Positions 44,583 through 53,246 of a DNA stretch of 64,000 nucleotides are shown one piece after another. The stretch is from Thiospirochaeta perfilievii (GTDB lineage: Bacteria > Spirochaetota > Spirochaetia > DSM-2461): positions 1,426,001-1,490,000 of the forward strand of contig NZ_CP035807.1 in the NCBI RefSeq assembly GCF_008329945.1, read 5' to 3'. A program made the position numbers and the translations under genes. Under the pieces are notes generated by a model that saw only the letters and a list, made by a program, of their open reading frames with translations, ran no database searches and had not been told where the DNA came from. Positions within the stretch are counted from its first letter, which is position 1, and every line of letters begins with the position of its first letter.

Positions 44583-46644
44583 TCTTATCGACCTCTGCCT
44601 TCTCTTTTATCTTAAATCCAATCAAGGTAATATCATCTCTTTGCTCAGCTAAACCACGATAATCATCAAAAAATGTATCTAAGTTAATTTTCTGCTTGTC
44701 CATATCCAGTTTATATCCTGATTTAATTAAGTTTAAGTATCTTGTCCAACCTAAACCAAAATCTTGATCGCCACCATTTTGATCTAAATATCCATCTGTA
44801 GTCATATAAAATGAAGTTGATGGATCAACATTAATCTCATGATTTGTATAATTATAATCAATTTTTGATCTTTTGTAACCTATCCCCTGTCGATCACCCT
44901 TATACTCAGTCAACTCTCCATTAGCATCTACTGTATGTAAACGTATCTTAGAGCCTGCAAATGTTAACTTACTACTATTAATATCATAATAACATAACCC
45001 AATATCTAAACCATCATCTGCAATATCAAAAGGGTTATCCTGACTTAAGATTCTTTTTAAAATTCTATTTAGTTCATACAATATTGTTGCGGGATCAGAG
45101 TTATTAATATGGCTAACAATTCTTTCTAATACATTATTAGCAGTTGTTGACAATATTGCACCTGGAACTCCATGACCAGTACAATCAATAACTGCAATTA
45201 AAAAACCTTTATCATGCTTATAAAACCAGTAGGAGTCCCCTCCTACAACATTTTTTGGTTTCCATATTGTATAAAAATCTGATAGATACTCAGCCATAGT
45301 GTATTTATTAGGTAACATAGAGTTTTGGATTTTTGACGCATACTCTATACTATCCATAACCATTCTGTTTTTCTCTTTAAGCTCTAGTGTTCTAACAAAA
45401 ACCCGATCTTCCAATGTTCGATTAAGATCTAGATTTTTTTCGTACTCAACCTCTAAATTCTCATGGGTATTCGCAAACCTTTTAGCTAGTACAATAGAGA
45501 ATACAGCAGCCATTAAGAAAAAGCCTTCTCCAATTAAAGGATCTTTATATATAATTGTAGAAAAACACAACATACTATATATAAACGTTAGTCCTAATAG
45601 AAAAATACTTAGAAATAGTAATTTAGAATACATAAGTCTTTTTCTTAAGGTTCCTATTGATATGGCAAATAGATAGATTACCACTAAAATATAACTTAAC
45701 TGGAACAACATATATAGAGATCTATTAAATATAAATAGTTGACCAGTAATAAAGAACTCAATTAAAACAAAAGCTGCTAAAAAAAGATAAAAAACAGTAA
45801 ATATTTTTCCTACTAATCTAATTTTCATATTATAAAAAGCGTGGAAGAAAAGTATAGGAAGCAGATACATAAGTATACCACCAATAAAAGTTAATACCCA
45901 ATATGCCCATGGATAGTTAAATATATAGAACCATAAGCCGTTAAACCCCATTATAAATAATGCAACAGAGAAACATAACCCTGCAAAAACCAGATTAAAG
46001 GTGTCTTGCCTTCTAAAAAGATAATGAAATATAAAAAATAGGGATAAAAATAGAGATATAAAGGAGATTCCTACATTCCTTATAATAAATGAGATAAAGA
46101 ACTTATAAACAAAGTTATAGGTTCCTAAATGGGGCATTCCACTAAAACCACCCCAACCACTAAAGGATTTCACCCTAACTGATATATCATTAACACCAGC
46201 TTTAATCAACTCTTTAGGAATATCTACCGAAACGGCTTTAGTACCAAACTTATTCTCCGATTCATATAAAAACTGCCCATTTAAATATACAGAATATCCT
46301 CCATAACTAAAGGGTAAAAAGAGACCAAGATGCTCCGATGCTACAGATGGATCAATATCCATATATAACTTAAACCAACCTGTCCCTGTGTAGTTTTTAG
46401 CTTCTGGTACTTGCAAGTACCACGCTCCAACTATATTACAATTATACCAATCATTAATATTATTAATTTTATCTTTATACATTAAATTGTCATCTGGAAT
46501 AAAAAGCCAGTTTCGGCTCAGATTTACTCCCTCTTCTTTGTTATTAAAAGATACTACATCAATATTATTTTTTTTAAATTCTTGTGATTGTAAATTAAAT
46601 GAAATGAATAACAAGATATAGATAAATGACAATTTAATTTTCAT
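44575..46644 (-). CDS. siaA: SiaA-like membrane PP2C (SpoIIE) phosphatase with 7TMR-DISM sensor
   Basis: A 689-residue protein. A signal peptide is followed by an extracellular jelly-roll like the sugar-binding fold of GH2 enzymes (about 25-165, GTGWFKLYMDIDPSV, YSVYLNGQFLYES). Seven membrane spans cover about 185-400 (7TMR-DISM). A coiled coil (VRTLELKEKNRMVMDSIEYASKIQ) and a SpoIIE-type phosphatase domain come next, with PKNVVGGDSYWF, AVIDCTGHGVPGAILS, TTDGYLDQNGG and RDDITLIGFK holding the metal-binding acidic residues. Its role should be dephosphorylation of SiaC to turn on the diguanylate cyclase. The input domain differs from Pseudomonas SiaA. The gene overlaps siaC by 8 bases and has an AAGGAAAG site. 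Confidence 0.87.
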   Translation of the reverse strand: MKIKLSFIYILLFISFNLQSQEFKKNNIDVVSFNNKEEGVNLSRNWLFIPDDNLMYKDKINNINDWYNCNIVGAWYLQVPEAKNYTGTGWFKLYMDIDPSVASEHLGLFLPFSYGGYSVYLNGQFLYESENKFGTKAVSVDIPKELIKAGVNDISVRVKSFSGWGGFSGMPHLGTYNFVYKFFISFIIRNVGISFISLFLSLFFIFHYLFRRQDTFNLVFAGLCFSVALFIMGFNGLWFYIFNYPWAYWVLTFIGGILMYLLPILFFHAFYNMKIRLVGKIFTVFYLFLAAFVLIEFFITGQLFIFNRSLYMLFQLSYILVVIYLFAISIGTLRKRLMYSKLLFLSIFLLGLTFIYSMLCFSTIIYKDPLIGEGFFLMAAVFSIVLAKRFANTHENLEVEYEKNLDLNRTLEDRVFVRTLELKEKNRMVMDSIEYASKIQNSMLPNKYTMAEYLSDFYTIWKPKNVVGGDSYWFYKHDKGFLIAVIDCTGHGVPGAILSTTANNVLERIVSHINNSDPATILYELNRILKRILSQDNPFDIADDGLDIGLCYYDINSSKLTFAGSKIRLHTVDANGELTEYKGDRQGIGYKRSKIDYNYTNHEINVDPSTSFYMTTDGYLDQNGGDQDFGLGWTRYLNLIKSGYKLDMDKQKINLDTFFDDYRGLAEQRDDITLIGFKIKEKAEVDKND

Positions 46645-46666
46645 ATAAGTCTTTCCTTAATGTTTA

Positions 46667-46873
46667 TTAGTATAAGAGTCCTAAATTAGAGTTTTTAATT
46701 TCTTCTTTATTATCAACCATCTTCTTAACATCGTCCTCATGAACATCATACCCCTTACTACTTAACCAAGATGATATTGTTTTATGATCAGAACCTTCAA
46801 TATGAGTTTTTAACTCTTCTGCTAACGTACTCTCTTTTGCTGAGTCTACAACAAAATCAATAAAATTTTTCAT
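46667..46873 (-). CDS. Nif11-leader-like small peptide, possible RiPP precursor
   Basis: A 68-residue protein, MKNFIDFVVDSAKESTLAEE to NSNLGLLY. The first 50 residues resemble Nif11-type leader peptides (FIDFV...STLAEELKTHIEG...ISSWLSSKGYDVHEDDVKKM, compare a generic FLEKV..DPELQEKLK...LAKEAGYDFSAEEL). The last 15-18 residues would be the core; no Gly-Gly cleavage site is visible. It has an AGAGG ribosome site and a good promoter, is the first gene of the operon with siaA and siaC (22 bases before siaA), and diverges from three radical-SAM/methyltransferase genes. It could be their substrate, or a small partner of SiaA/SiaC. Confidence 0.6.
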   Translation of the reverse strand: MKNFIDFVVDSAKESTLAEELKTHIEGSDHKTISSWLSSKGYDVHEDDVKKMVDNKEEIKNSNLGLLY

Positions 46874-46907
46874 AACTGTTACCTCTTTTTAAATGTATAT
46901 ATTTAAT

Positions 46908-46936
46908 ATCTTATTATTAGTGGCTCTTGGTGTCAA
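46908..46936 (-). promoter_or_regulatory. Sigma-70 promoter of the small peptide-siaA-siaC operon
   Basis: On the minus strand: TTGACA (46936-46931), 17-base spacer, TAAGAT (46913-46908). It lies about 35 bases before the peptide start codon. Confidence 0.65.
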
Positions 46937-47080
46937 ATATTATTGAATAATTAAATTCCCATTACTGTGCATTTATCCAGCTAAAATCAAGGAAAAGTAG
47001 TTCTAACAGGTATTGTTAATCAATTACCACACTAATGACTTAACTTTAAAATTAAGATTCTTTAATCGACATCTTACAAT

Positions 47081-48094
47081 TTGTATACTAATATTTTATC
47101 TATGTTATCTTTAGAAGTTACAACAAGGTGTAATTTACGCTGTTTAAACTGCTTTGCCCATGAGGGAGGGGAGTTCTCTGATATAAGTTACAAATTAGCA
47201 GAAGATGCACTTAATGAGGGTAAAGAGCTGGGATATTCTAAACTGAGTATAACAGGAGGAGAACCTCTATTATGGCTTAGACTATTTGACCTGTTAGATT
47301 ATGCCTTTAAAATAGGTTATAAATATATTTTAGTAAATTCTAATGGCCATCTATTTACTCAGGATATATGTAAAAGACTAAAAAAATATGGGGACAAACT
47401 ACATATAAGCTGTACAATAAATGGGGATAAAAAGGAGCATGATAATACCCGTGGTTCTGGATCTTATAACAAAGTAATAAATGGAGTAAAAACAGGCCTT
47501 AAGTTTGGATTAAATATATATATCTATACCGTAATAACATCTAAAAACCTAGAAAGCCTCCCCTACTTCACCCAGAATATTTTTAGAGAGCTAAAGGGTA
47601 TTAAAACCCTACTATTTATTCAACTTAGGGGAGTAGATAATGACTACTACAAGGTCGATGGATTAAAAATAACAGAGACTAGGTTTATAGAATTTGTTAA
47701 TATGGTGGCATTTTTATCCCTTGCAGTATACAAGGTAGAGATTCTTGAGAACTCCCTTGCTACTGTTGTGGCTAAGAAGTTAAAACTTAAATGGTTTCCT
47801 AAATCTCCTGATATTTCCAGAGAAGGAAAAGTTGTTATTCTTCAAAATGGAAATATTACATTTAACCACTCATCCAACGTATACTTGGGGAAGTATAATA
47901 AAGGAAAACTAAAAGAGACCTTAAGTTCAAAAACTTATTTAGAAGGAACTAGGGAAGAAAGCATAAGCTGTAAGACATGTAAATATATAAAGATATGCAG
48001 GAATAGTGGGAAACTTAGACCATCTGATGATTACCACAATACTGGAGATACAAGAGAACTATACTGTAAAAAAGTATTGGATTTAATACCGTGA
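47081..48094 (+). CDS. Radical SAM protein, SPASM/twitch-type
   Basis: About 337 residues. The radical SAM cluster motif CNLRCLNC (C-x3-C-x2-C) near the N terminus is followed by SITGGEPLLW and HISCTINGDKKEHDNTRG. A C-terminal set of cysteines (SCKTCKYIKICRN, later ELYCKK) could hold an auxiliary iron-sulfur cluster. Such enzymes commonly modify peptides. The start is uncertain: TTG 47081, or ATG 47102 (MLSLEVTTRCNLRC), neither with a good ribosome site. It begins a three-gene overlapping operon and diverges from the Nif11-like peptide gene (about 207 bases between). Confidence 0.85.
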   Translation: MYTNILSMLSLEVTTRCNLRCLNCFAHEGGEFSDISYKLAEDALNEGKELGYSKLSITGGEPLLWLRLFDLLDYAFKIGYKYILVNSNGHLFTQDICKRLKKYGDKLHISCTINGDKKEHDNTRGSGSYNKVINGVKTGLKFGLNIYIYTVITSKNLESLPYFTQNIFRELKGIKTLLFIQLRGVDNDYYKVDGLKITETRFIEFVNMVAFLSLAVYKVEILENSLATVVAKKLKLKWFPKSPDISREGKVVILQNGNITFNHSSNVYLGKYNKGKLKETLSSKTYLEGTREESISCKTCKYIKICRNSGKLRPSDDYHNTGDTRELYCKKVLDLIP

Positions 48095-49881
48095 AGATAC
48101 TATTAATAGTCCCACCCTTTGGACCTATTGAGTTTCAATCCCTTGGGCTACACAATCTACAAGCCTTAGGTAGGTTAAATGGTTTTGAAGTTGATATACT
48201 TTATGCTAATATTCATTTTGCCTCCCAGATTGGTGAAAAGTATAACTCCCTGTGTAATATGAACTACTTTCTTCTAGGAGAGAGAATTTTTGCAAGATCT
48301 GCCTGGGGTTGTAGTGTAGATAGTCTATTAAACCAAGAGATATATAATTATACGACAGTTTACAATAGAGATGAAAACCCAGTTAGGTTTTTCCCTAAAA
48401 CAGATGAGGTTAAAATATCAAGATTAATAGAGTATGAAAAGATAGCTTATAATTGGATAGATAGTTTTGTAGAAAATTTCCTTGAGTCCCACTATGATAT
48501 AGTTGGTGTTACATCTAGCTTTGAACAGACAAATGCAGCTGTATCAATACTAAAAAAAGTAAAACAAAAACAGCCTAATGTTATAACTATTTTTGGAGGG
48601 TTTAATTGTGAAGGGGATGGGGCAGATGGAATAAAAAGCCTTGATCCCGGGAACAAATTTATAAACTATATTTTTAGTGGAGAGAGTGAACTAACATTTA
48701 TTAGTTTCCTAAATAAAATTAGAGTTGATGGGTATTACAGTAATAGAATTATTTATGGAAAACCCCTAGAAGACCTGGATCTTATACCCAATTTAGATTA
48801 TTCAGACTATTTTGATGCATTAGACAAATTCCTTCCAAATAAAAGTAGATCAAACATTAATTTAGTAATGGAAACAAGTAGAGGGTGTTGGTGGGGGGAG
48901 AAAAATCAGTGTAAATTCTGTGGAACATCTGAGAGAATTTGTTACAGAGTAAAGAGTGAAGAGCGAGTATTAAAAGAGTTAACATCTATGAAAAAGTGGG
49001 GTGTTAATTATATACACATGGCTGATTTAATTATGCCACAAAGATATAAAAATGGGCTTCTAGATAAAATAATTAATAGGAATGATGCCTGGAAAATATA
49101 TTACGAACAAAAAGTAAGCCTAAGTTATAATGATTTAAAACTTTTAAAAAAGGCAGGGATCACAGAGATTCAGCCTGGTATTGAGAGTTTATCCTCTGAA
49201 ATATTAAAAAAGATGTCTAAGGGTACAGATCTTAAACAGAACATAAAATTTTTAAGAGATGTTACTGATATCGATATAAACCTCTACTGGAACATTGTAT
49301 GGGGTATCCCAGGGGAGAAAATTACACATTATAAAGAGATTAATAGATTAATCCCTTTGATTTCCCATCTAATTCCACCAATTGGGATGTTCCATATGAC
49401 TCTATTAAAATTTAGTCCATATTTTAAAGATCCTAACCAATACGGTATTTATAATATTAGACCCTTAGATTCATACAATAAAGTCTTTCCTGAATGGGTA
49501 GACAGAAAAAAAATAGGGATAATTTTTAGCTGTGACTATGATTATGAAACAAAAGAGGATGATAATGAGATTAAAATATTATTAGAGAATATTAATAACT
49601 GGAATAATTGTTGGTTTCGCAGTTTTAATAGGCCAAGACTACATATATGTAGAAAGGGTGATGGTGAAACGATTTTATTAGATACAAGAGGAGTTGCAAA
49701 TTTAAATATTCAAACTCTCATAAGCCCAGAAAAGATTAAGCTTTTGATAAATAATGATAAATTTAATAACACAGAGTTACAGTTGTGGGCGTTAAAATAT
49801 AGCTATGCTATTTTAGATGGGGATAATTTTATACCCCTACCAACAATTGAGGATGAGTTAAGGATTAGATATGAAGATTGA
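48091..49881 (+). CDS. B12-binding radical SAM protein, RiPP maturation type
   Basis: A 596-residue protein. The N-terminal cobalamin-binding-like domain (ILLIVPPFGPIEFQSLGLHNL, later IFGGFNCEGDGADGIKSLDP) is followed by a radical SAM domain with the unusual C-x7-C-x2-C motif in SRGCWWGEKNQCKFCGTSER. That motif and the early segment FASQIGEKYNSL match the 'RiPP maturation radical SAM protein 1' group, related to the peptide C-methyltransferases PoyB/PoyC. WNIVWGIPGE and KFSPYFKDP also fit. It overlaps the preceding gene by 4 bases and the next by 11. It most likely methylates or otherwise alters carbon centres of a ribosomal peptide. Confidence 0.88.
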   Translation: MKILLIVPPFGPIEFQSLGLHNLQALGRLNGFEVDILYANIHFASQIGEKYNSLCNMNYFLLGERIFARSAWGCSVDSLLNQEIYNYTTVYNRDENPVRFFPKTDEVKISRLIEYEKIAYNWIDSFVENFLESHYDIVGVTSSFEQTNAAVSILKKVKQKQPNVITIFGGFNCEGDGADGIKSLDPGNKFINYIFSGESELTFISFLNKIRVDGYYSNRIIYGKPLEDLDLIPNLDYSDYFDALDKFLPNKSRSNINLVMETSRGCWWGEKNQCKFCGTSERICYRVKSEERVLKELTSMKKWGVNYIHMADLIMPQRYKNGLLDKIINRNDAWKIYYEQKVSLSYNDLKLLKKAGITEIQPGIESLSSEILKKMSKGTDLKQNIKFLRDVTDIDINLYWNIVWGIPGEKITHYKEINRLIPLISHLIPPIGMFHMTLLKFSPYFKDPNQYGIYNIRPLDSYNKVFPEWVDRKKIGIIFSCDYDYETKEDDNEIKILLENINNWNNCWFRSFNRPRLHICRKGDGETILLDTRGVANLNIQTLISPEKIKLLINNDKFNNTELQLWALKYSYAILDGDNFIPLPTIEDELRIRYED

Positions 49882-50527
49882 TGTTAATGATAAAATTATT
49901 TGGGATGAAATATATCAAAAAGAGAAATTCTCCCCAGGATGGGCTATACCAGGTTTGGATCACAATATTGTTAGAATAATTAAAAATTCTTATCCTATAA
50001 ACAGCAGAATAAAGGTTTTAGATATTGGTTGTGGGAATGGAAGAAATTCAGAAATTGTAGAGAGGTTAAATGAGTTACACATTACTTATACGGGTATTGA
50101 TTTCTCATTTGAAGCTATTAAATACTGTATTAAAACATATAATAGGGATAAAAAGTTCTTGCATTTAGATATAACCCAGGATGTTAATCATATTAGTGAT
50201 AAGTTTGATATAATTATAGACTCAGGATGTTTTCATAGTATCCCCCCTAATTTAAGAGAGAGTTATATTAATACAGTTTTAAAGTTAAGCAAAGAGGGAA
50301 CAAAATTAATAATTGCAGCATGGTGGAGACCTAAAGAGATAGAATTTTCCATTAAACCATCATACTTTCCATACCTTTATCTAGATGAGTGGGTATTTAA
50401 TAGGTCTGATATTAAAAAAATATTTAATCAAAACTTTGAATTAGAGAAGGAATATGTAGATAACAATATCTATAAGGACCTTAAAAGGGGATTTGCCTAC
50501 TTTACCCTATCGAGACTCCCCATATAA
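49871..50527 (+). CDS. Class I SAM-dependent methyltransferase
   Basis: A 218-residue protein with a Rossmann methyltransferase fold: motif I VLDIGCGNGRNSEIVERL, acidic strand end YTGIDFSFEAIKYC, FDIIIDSGCFHSIPP and LIIAAWWRPKE. It resembles the TehB/TPMT-like group. It overlaps the B12-type radical SAM gene by 11 bases and is the third gene of this operon, so an extra methylation (N-, O- or S-) of the same product is likely. Its 3' end overlaps the convergent SBP_bac_3 gene by 21 bases. The substrate is unknown. Confidence 0.85.
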   Translation: MKIDVNDKIIWDEIYQKEKFSPGWAIPGLDHNIVRIIKNSYPINSRIKVLDIGCGNGRNSEIVERLNELHITYTGIDFSFEAIKYCIKTYNRDKKFLHLDITQDVNHISDKFDIIIDSGCFHSIPPNLRESYINTVLKLSKEGTKLIIAAWWRPKEIEFSIKPSYFPYLYLDEWVFNRSDIKKIFNQNFELEKEYVDNNIYKDLKRGFAYFTLSRLPI

Positions 50528-51286
50528 TTTAAATATTTGATCAATTTTACCACTACTCTCTAGAGTATTATATGCATCTTGGAATCTATTAATTATTTCA
50601 TCTGGAGTATCTTTATTAAAAGCGAAGAATAGTTGGGAAGTACTTGCCAAATATACTGGTTCAAAATCTTTATGATTAAGATTAAGAGTTTCAACATCAC
50701 TTAAGAAGGAGGATGTTTCACTTAATAACATATCAATACGCCCCTTATGTAAAACTTTAACAACATCGGAGCCAACATTAGCCCTAATCATACTATCCAA
50801 GGAGATACCTAGTTTTAATAAAAAGAGTTCACTTGCGTCATCCTTAACAGAACCAAACTTATACTTATATAAATCATTTTTATTGTTTATAACTATATTT
50901 CTATCCTTCCTTGCATAGAGGTAGTTATTATAAGTTTTTAAGGGACCAACCCACTTAAATAGATCCTTTCTCTCCCTTGTCTGTGTCATTAAAAAAAGTA
51001 TAGAATCACTATTATTTATAGTTAGATTATACGCTCTAGTCCATGGTAAAAACTCAAAGTCATATCTATCTTGACTACTTCCTAGATACTTAAGCATAAG
51101 TTCCATAACATCTACAGAGATTCCACGAATCCCATCATAATCAATATACTGATAGGGTTTCCAATCCTCTGTATATATAGAAAATTTAGGAAAGTCATAA
51201 TTAACAATATCTACGCTATTTAAATTGATAGCTAAAGAAATAAAGAGTAATATTATTATCCTATTCAACACCATTATACCCCACAT
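50507..51286 (-). CDS. Secreted SBP_bac_3 family protein
   Basis: A protein of 255-259 residues; the starts ATG 51286 or ATG 51274 (MVLNRIIILLFISLAINLNS) are both possible. After the signal sequence it has one type 3 solute-binding domain (FSIYTEDWKPYQYIDYDGIRGISVDVMELMLK, LPWTRAYNLTINN, RIDMLLSETSSFLSD), ending QIFKLYGESR. No permease is nearby. Stand-alone proteins of this kind often sense or scavenge amino acids. No terminator lies between it and the convergent methyltransferase gene. The ligand is unknown. Confidence 0.82.
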   Translation of the reverse strand: MWGIMVLNRIIILLFISLAINLNSVDIVNYDFPKFSIYTEDWKPYQYIDYDGIRGISVDVMELMLKYLGSSQDRYDFEFLPWTRAYNLTINNSDSILFLMTQTRERKDLFKWVGPLKTYNNYLYARKDRNIVINNKNDLYKYKFGSVKDDASELFLLKLGISLDSMIRANVGSDVVKVLHKGRIDMLLSETSSFLSDVETLNLNHKDFEPVYLASTSQLFFAFNKDTPDEIINRFQDAYNTLESSGKIDQIFKLYGESR

Positions 51287-51536
51287 CTATCTACTATTTC
51301 CACATTAGTTATATGATCCAAAAATGTAATCCAGTATTTTTTTACAACTAAATATAGTAATTAATGTTTATTTAATAAGCTTAGTATAACCTGTTATATT
51401 AAAGTACTTTTTTTTACTATTTGGTTTGTTATACAACTTAAACATAGGTTAAGTATCGGAGATTTTAGATATATTATAACTCCATTTATAACTTAACAGA
51501 TAAAAATGGAGTTATTTAAAGTTAAAAAGTTTAGAA
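51287..51536. other. Intergenic region with long inverted repeat after the PII gene
   Basis: A 250-base AT-rich gap. It holds a 12-bp perfect inverted repeat (ATAACTCCATTT at 51476-51487 with 51504-51515, 16-base loop) that could end the amtB-glnK transcript, although no T run follows on the minus strand. Nothing else is recognised. Confidence 0.4.
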
Positions 51537-51878
51537 TCAGCCTATAGCTTCAGCACCCTCTTCTCCTGTTCTTATTCTTATACACTCTTTTAGTTCTGTA
51601 ACAAAAATTTTACCATCCCCAATTGTCTCGGTCCTAGCACCTTTGATTATTGCTTCAATAGTTGCATCTTTATACTTCTCATTTACGGCGATGTCTAGCC
51701 TCATTTTATTTAGTAGATTAACTTCAGAAACTACACCTCTAAAGGACTCTTCATAACCTTTTTGTTGCCCACAACCTTTAACAGAAGAGACTGTCATTTT
51801 GTGTATATTTGCATCAAATAGTGCCTTCTTTACTTCTTCAAACCTCTGTGGCTTAATCATTGCTGTTATTAAATACAT
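51537..51878 (-). CDS. glnK: PII nitrogen regulatory protein lacking Tyr51
   Basis: A 113-residue PII signal protein that binds ATP, ADP and 2-oxoglutarate and gates AmtB. The T-loop reads VKGCGQQKGYEESFRGVVSEV, and the signature GDGKIFVTELKECIRIRTGEEG is intact. Residue 51, the uridylylated Tyr in enteric PII, is Ser here, so GlnD-type uridylylation at that place is impossible. Control would be by ligands alone or another modification. It lies 8 bases after amtB in the same operon. Confidence 0.93.
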   Translation of the reverse strand: MYLITAMIKPQRFEEVKKALFDANIHKMTVSSVKGCGQQKGYEESFRGVVSEVNLLNKMRLDIAVNEKYKDATIEAIIKGARTETIGDGKIFVTELKECIRIRTGEEGAEAIG

Positions 51879-51886
51879 ACTACCCC

Positions 51887-53215
51887 CTACTCTATTATCT
51901 GGAATCCAGAATATGATTCCAAGCCGTGCTCACCAATATCTAGACCTATGTTCTCTTCATCAACCGATGCTCTTAAACCAATAGTTTTATCAATAATTAA
52001 AAAGATTATTCCCATTGCTACAATTACAAATGTTGCTATTGTAAATACACCTAAAGCCTGAACTCCTAATTGGGAGAAGCCTCCACCAAAAAATAATCCC
52101 TCGGATGTTAGTCCTAATGATTGTCGACCAAATAATCCTAGTGCTAAAGTTCCCCAAATACCATTTACTCCGTGAACAGGGAAGGCTCCTACAGGATCAT
52201 CAATTTTTAATCGGTCTAATAATAGGGATACCAATACTACTAAGATTCCGCCTACAGAACCTATTATTATTGCTGACAGGGGACTAATAAATGCGCATGG
52301 GGCTGTTACAGCAACTAAACCAGCTAAAGCACCATTTAGAGCCATTGATAAGTCAGGTTTACCTGTGGTACCCCATACAACTATCATTGCTAAAATCCCA
52401 CCAGCTGCTGCGGCAAGGTTTGTATTTATTGCTACTAAAGAGATTAAAGAACCATCTCCAACACTTAAAGTTGATCCTGCATTAAAACCAAACCAACCAA
52501 ACCACAATATAAATACACCTAGAGATGCCAATGGAATATTGTGTCCAGCAATCATTTTAACAGAACCATCTGGCCTATATTTCCCTGTTCTAGGTTTTAA
52601 TATAATTGTACCAATTAGTGCTGCAACTCCACCAGTAGTATGAACAACCGCCGACCCTGCAAAATCTGTAAAATTTAGGGCTGATAGCCAACCGCCACCC
52701 CATACCCAGTGACCAACTATTGGATATATAAAAGCTGAAATTAAGAAGGAGTAGACTAAATATGCTTTAAATTTCATTCGCTCAGCCATTCCACCTGCAA
52801 CAATTGTTGCAGCAGCTCCACAAAATGCAGCCTGAAATAACCAGAATGCAAATAGGGGAACATCAGCTCCACTTTCTGCACCAACCATAGCAAAACCAGA
52901 CCAACCTAAAAAGCCGTTACCCTTACCAAACATAATGGCATAACCAAAAACAAAAAAACCAATAGAAGCCATACAAAAGTCTAAAAAGTTTTTAGTCAAA
53001 ATGTTAGTAGAGTTTTTTGCCCGAATAAACCCAGCCTCTACCATACCAAAACCAGCCTGCATAAAGAATACTAAAAATGCTCCTAATAAAACCCATACAG
53101 TATCTAAACCCATTGCAATTTCAACAACCTGATTTGTATCAGCTGCTGCAGGAGATATAATAAGCCCCCCTAAGATAAGTGAAAACACAACTCTCTTATT
53201 TTTAAAAAATTCCAT
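51887..53215 (-). CDS. amtB: Ammonium transporter AmtB
   Basis: A 442-residue inner-membrane channel for ammonium. It has a cleavable signal (ending SPAAADTNQ) followed by eleven spans. Characteristic pieces are FFMQAGFGMVEAGFIRAKN, FCGAAATIVAGGMAERMKF, the Asp and first pore His in NFTDFAGSAVVHTTGGVAAL, and the second pore His in VHGVNGIWGTLALGLF. GGAG lies 7 bases before the ATG. The upstream region has a sigma-54 promoter. It is co-transcribed with the PII gene that blocks it when nitrogen is plentiful. Confidence 0.95.
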   Translation of the reverse strand: MEFFKNKRVVFSLILGGLIISPAAADTNQVVEIAMGLDTVWVLLGAFLVFFMQAGFGMVEAGFIRAKNSTNILTKNFLDFCMASIGFFVFGYAIMFGKGNGFLGWSGFAMVGAESGADVPLFAFWLFQAAFCGAAATIVAGGMAERMKFKAYLVYSFLISAFIYPIVGHWVWGGGWLSALNFTDFAGSAVVHTTGGVAALIGTIILKPRTGKYRPDGSVKMIAGHNIPLASLGVFILWFGWFGFNAGSTLSVGDGSLISLVAINTNLAAAAGGILAMIVVWGTTGKPDLSMALNGALAGLVAVTAPCAFISPLSAIIIGSVGGILVVLVSLLLDRLKIDDPVGAFPVHGVNGIWGTLALGLFGRQSLGLTSEGLFFGGGFSQLGVQALGVFTIATFVIVAMGIIFLIIDKTIGLRASVDEENIGLDIGEHGLESYSGFQIIE

Positions 53216-53246
53216 AAATTACTCCATTGTAAGTATAACTATTTAA

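Noticed and set aside
46893-46946. 17-codon plus-strand frame (MYIFNILLLVALGVKYY) upstream of the radical SAM genes, considered as an alternative precursor peptide
   Set aside because: No ribosome site; it lies over the promoter of the opposite operon and has no leader-like features.
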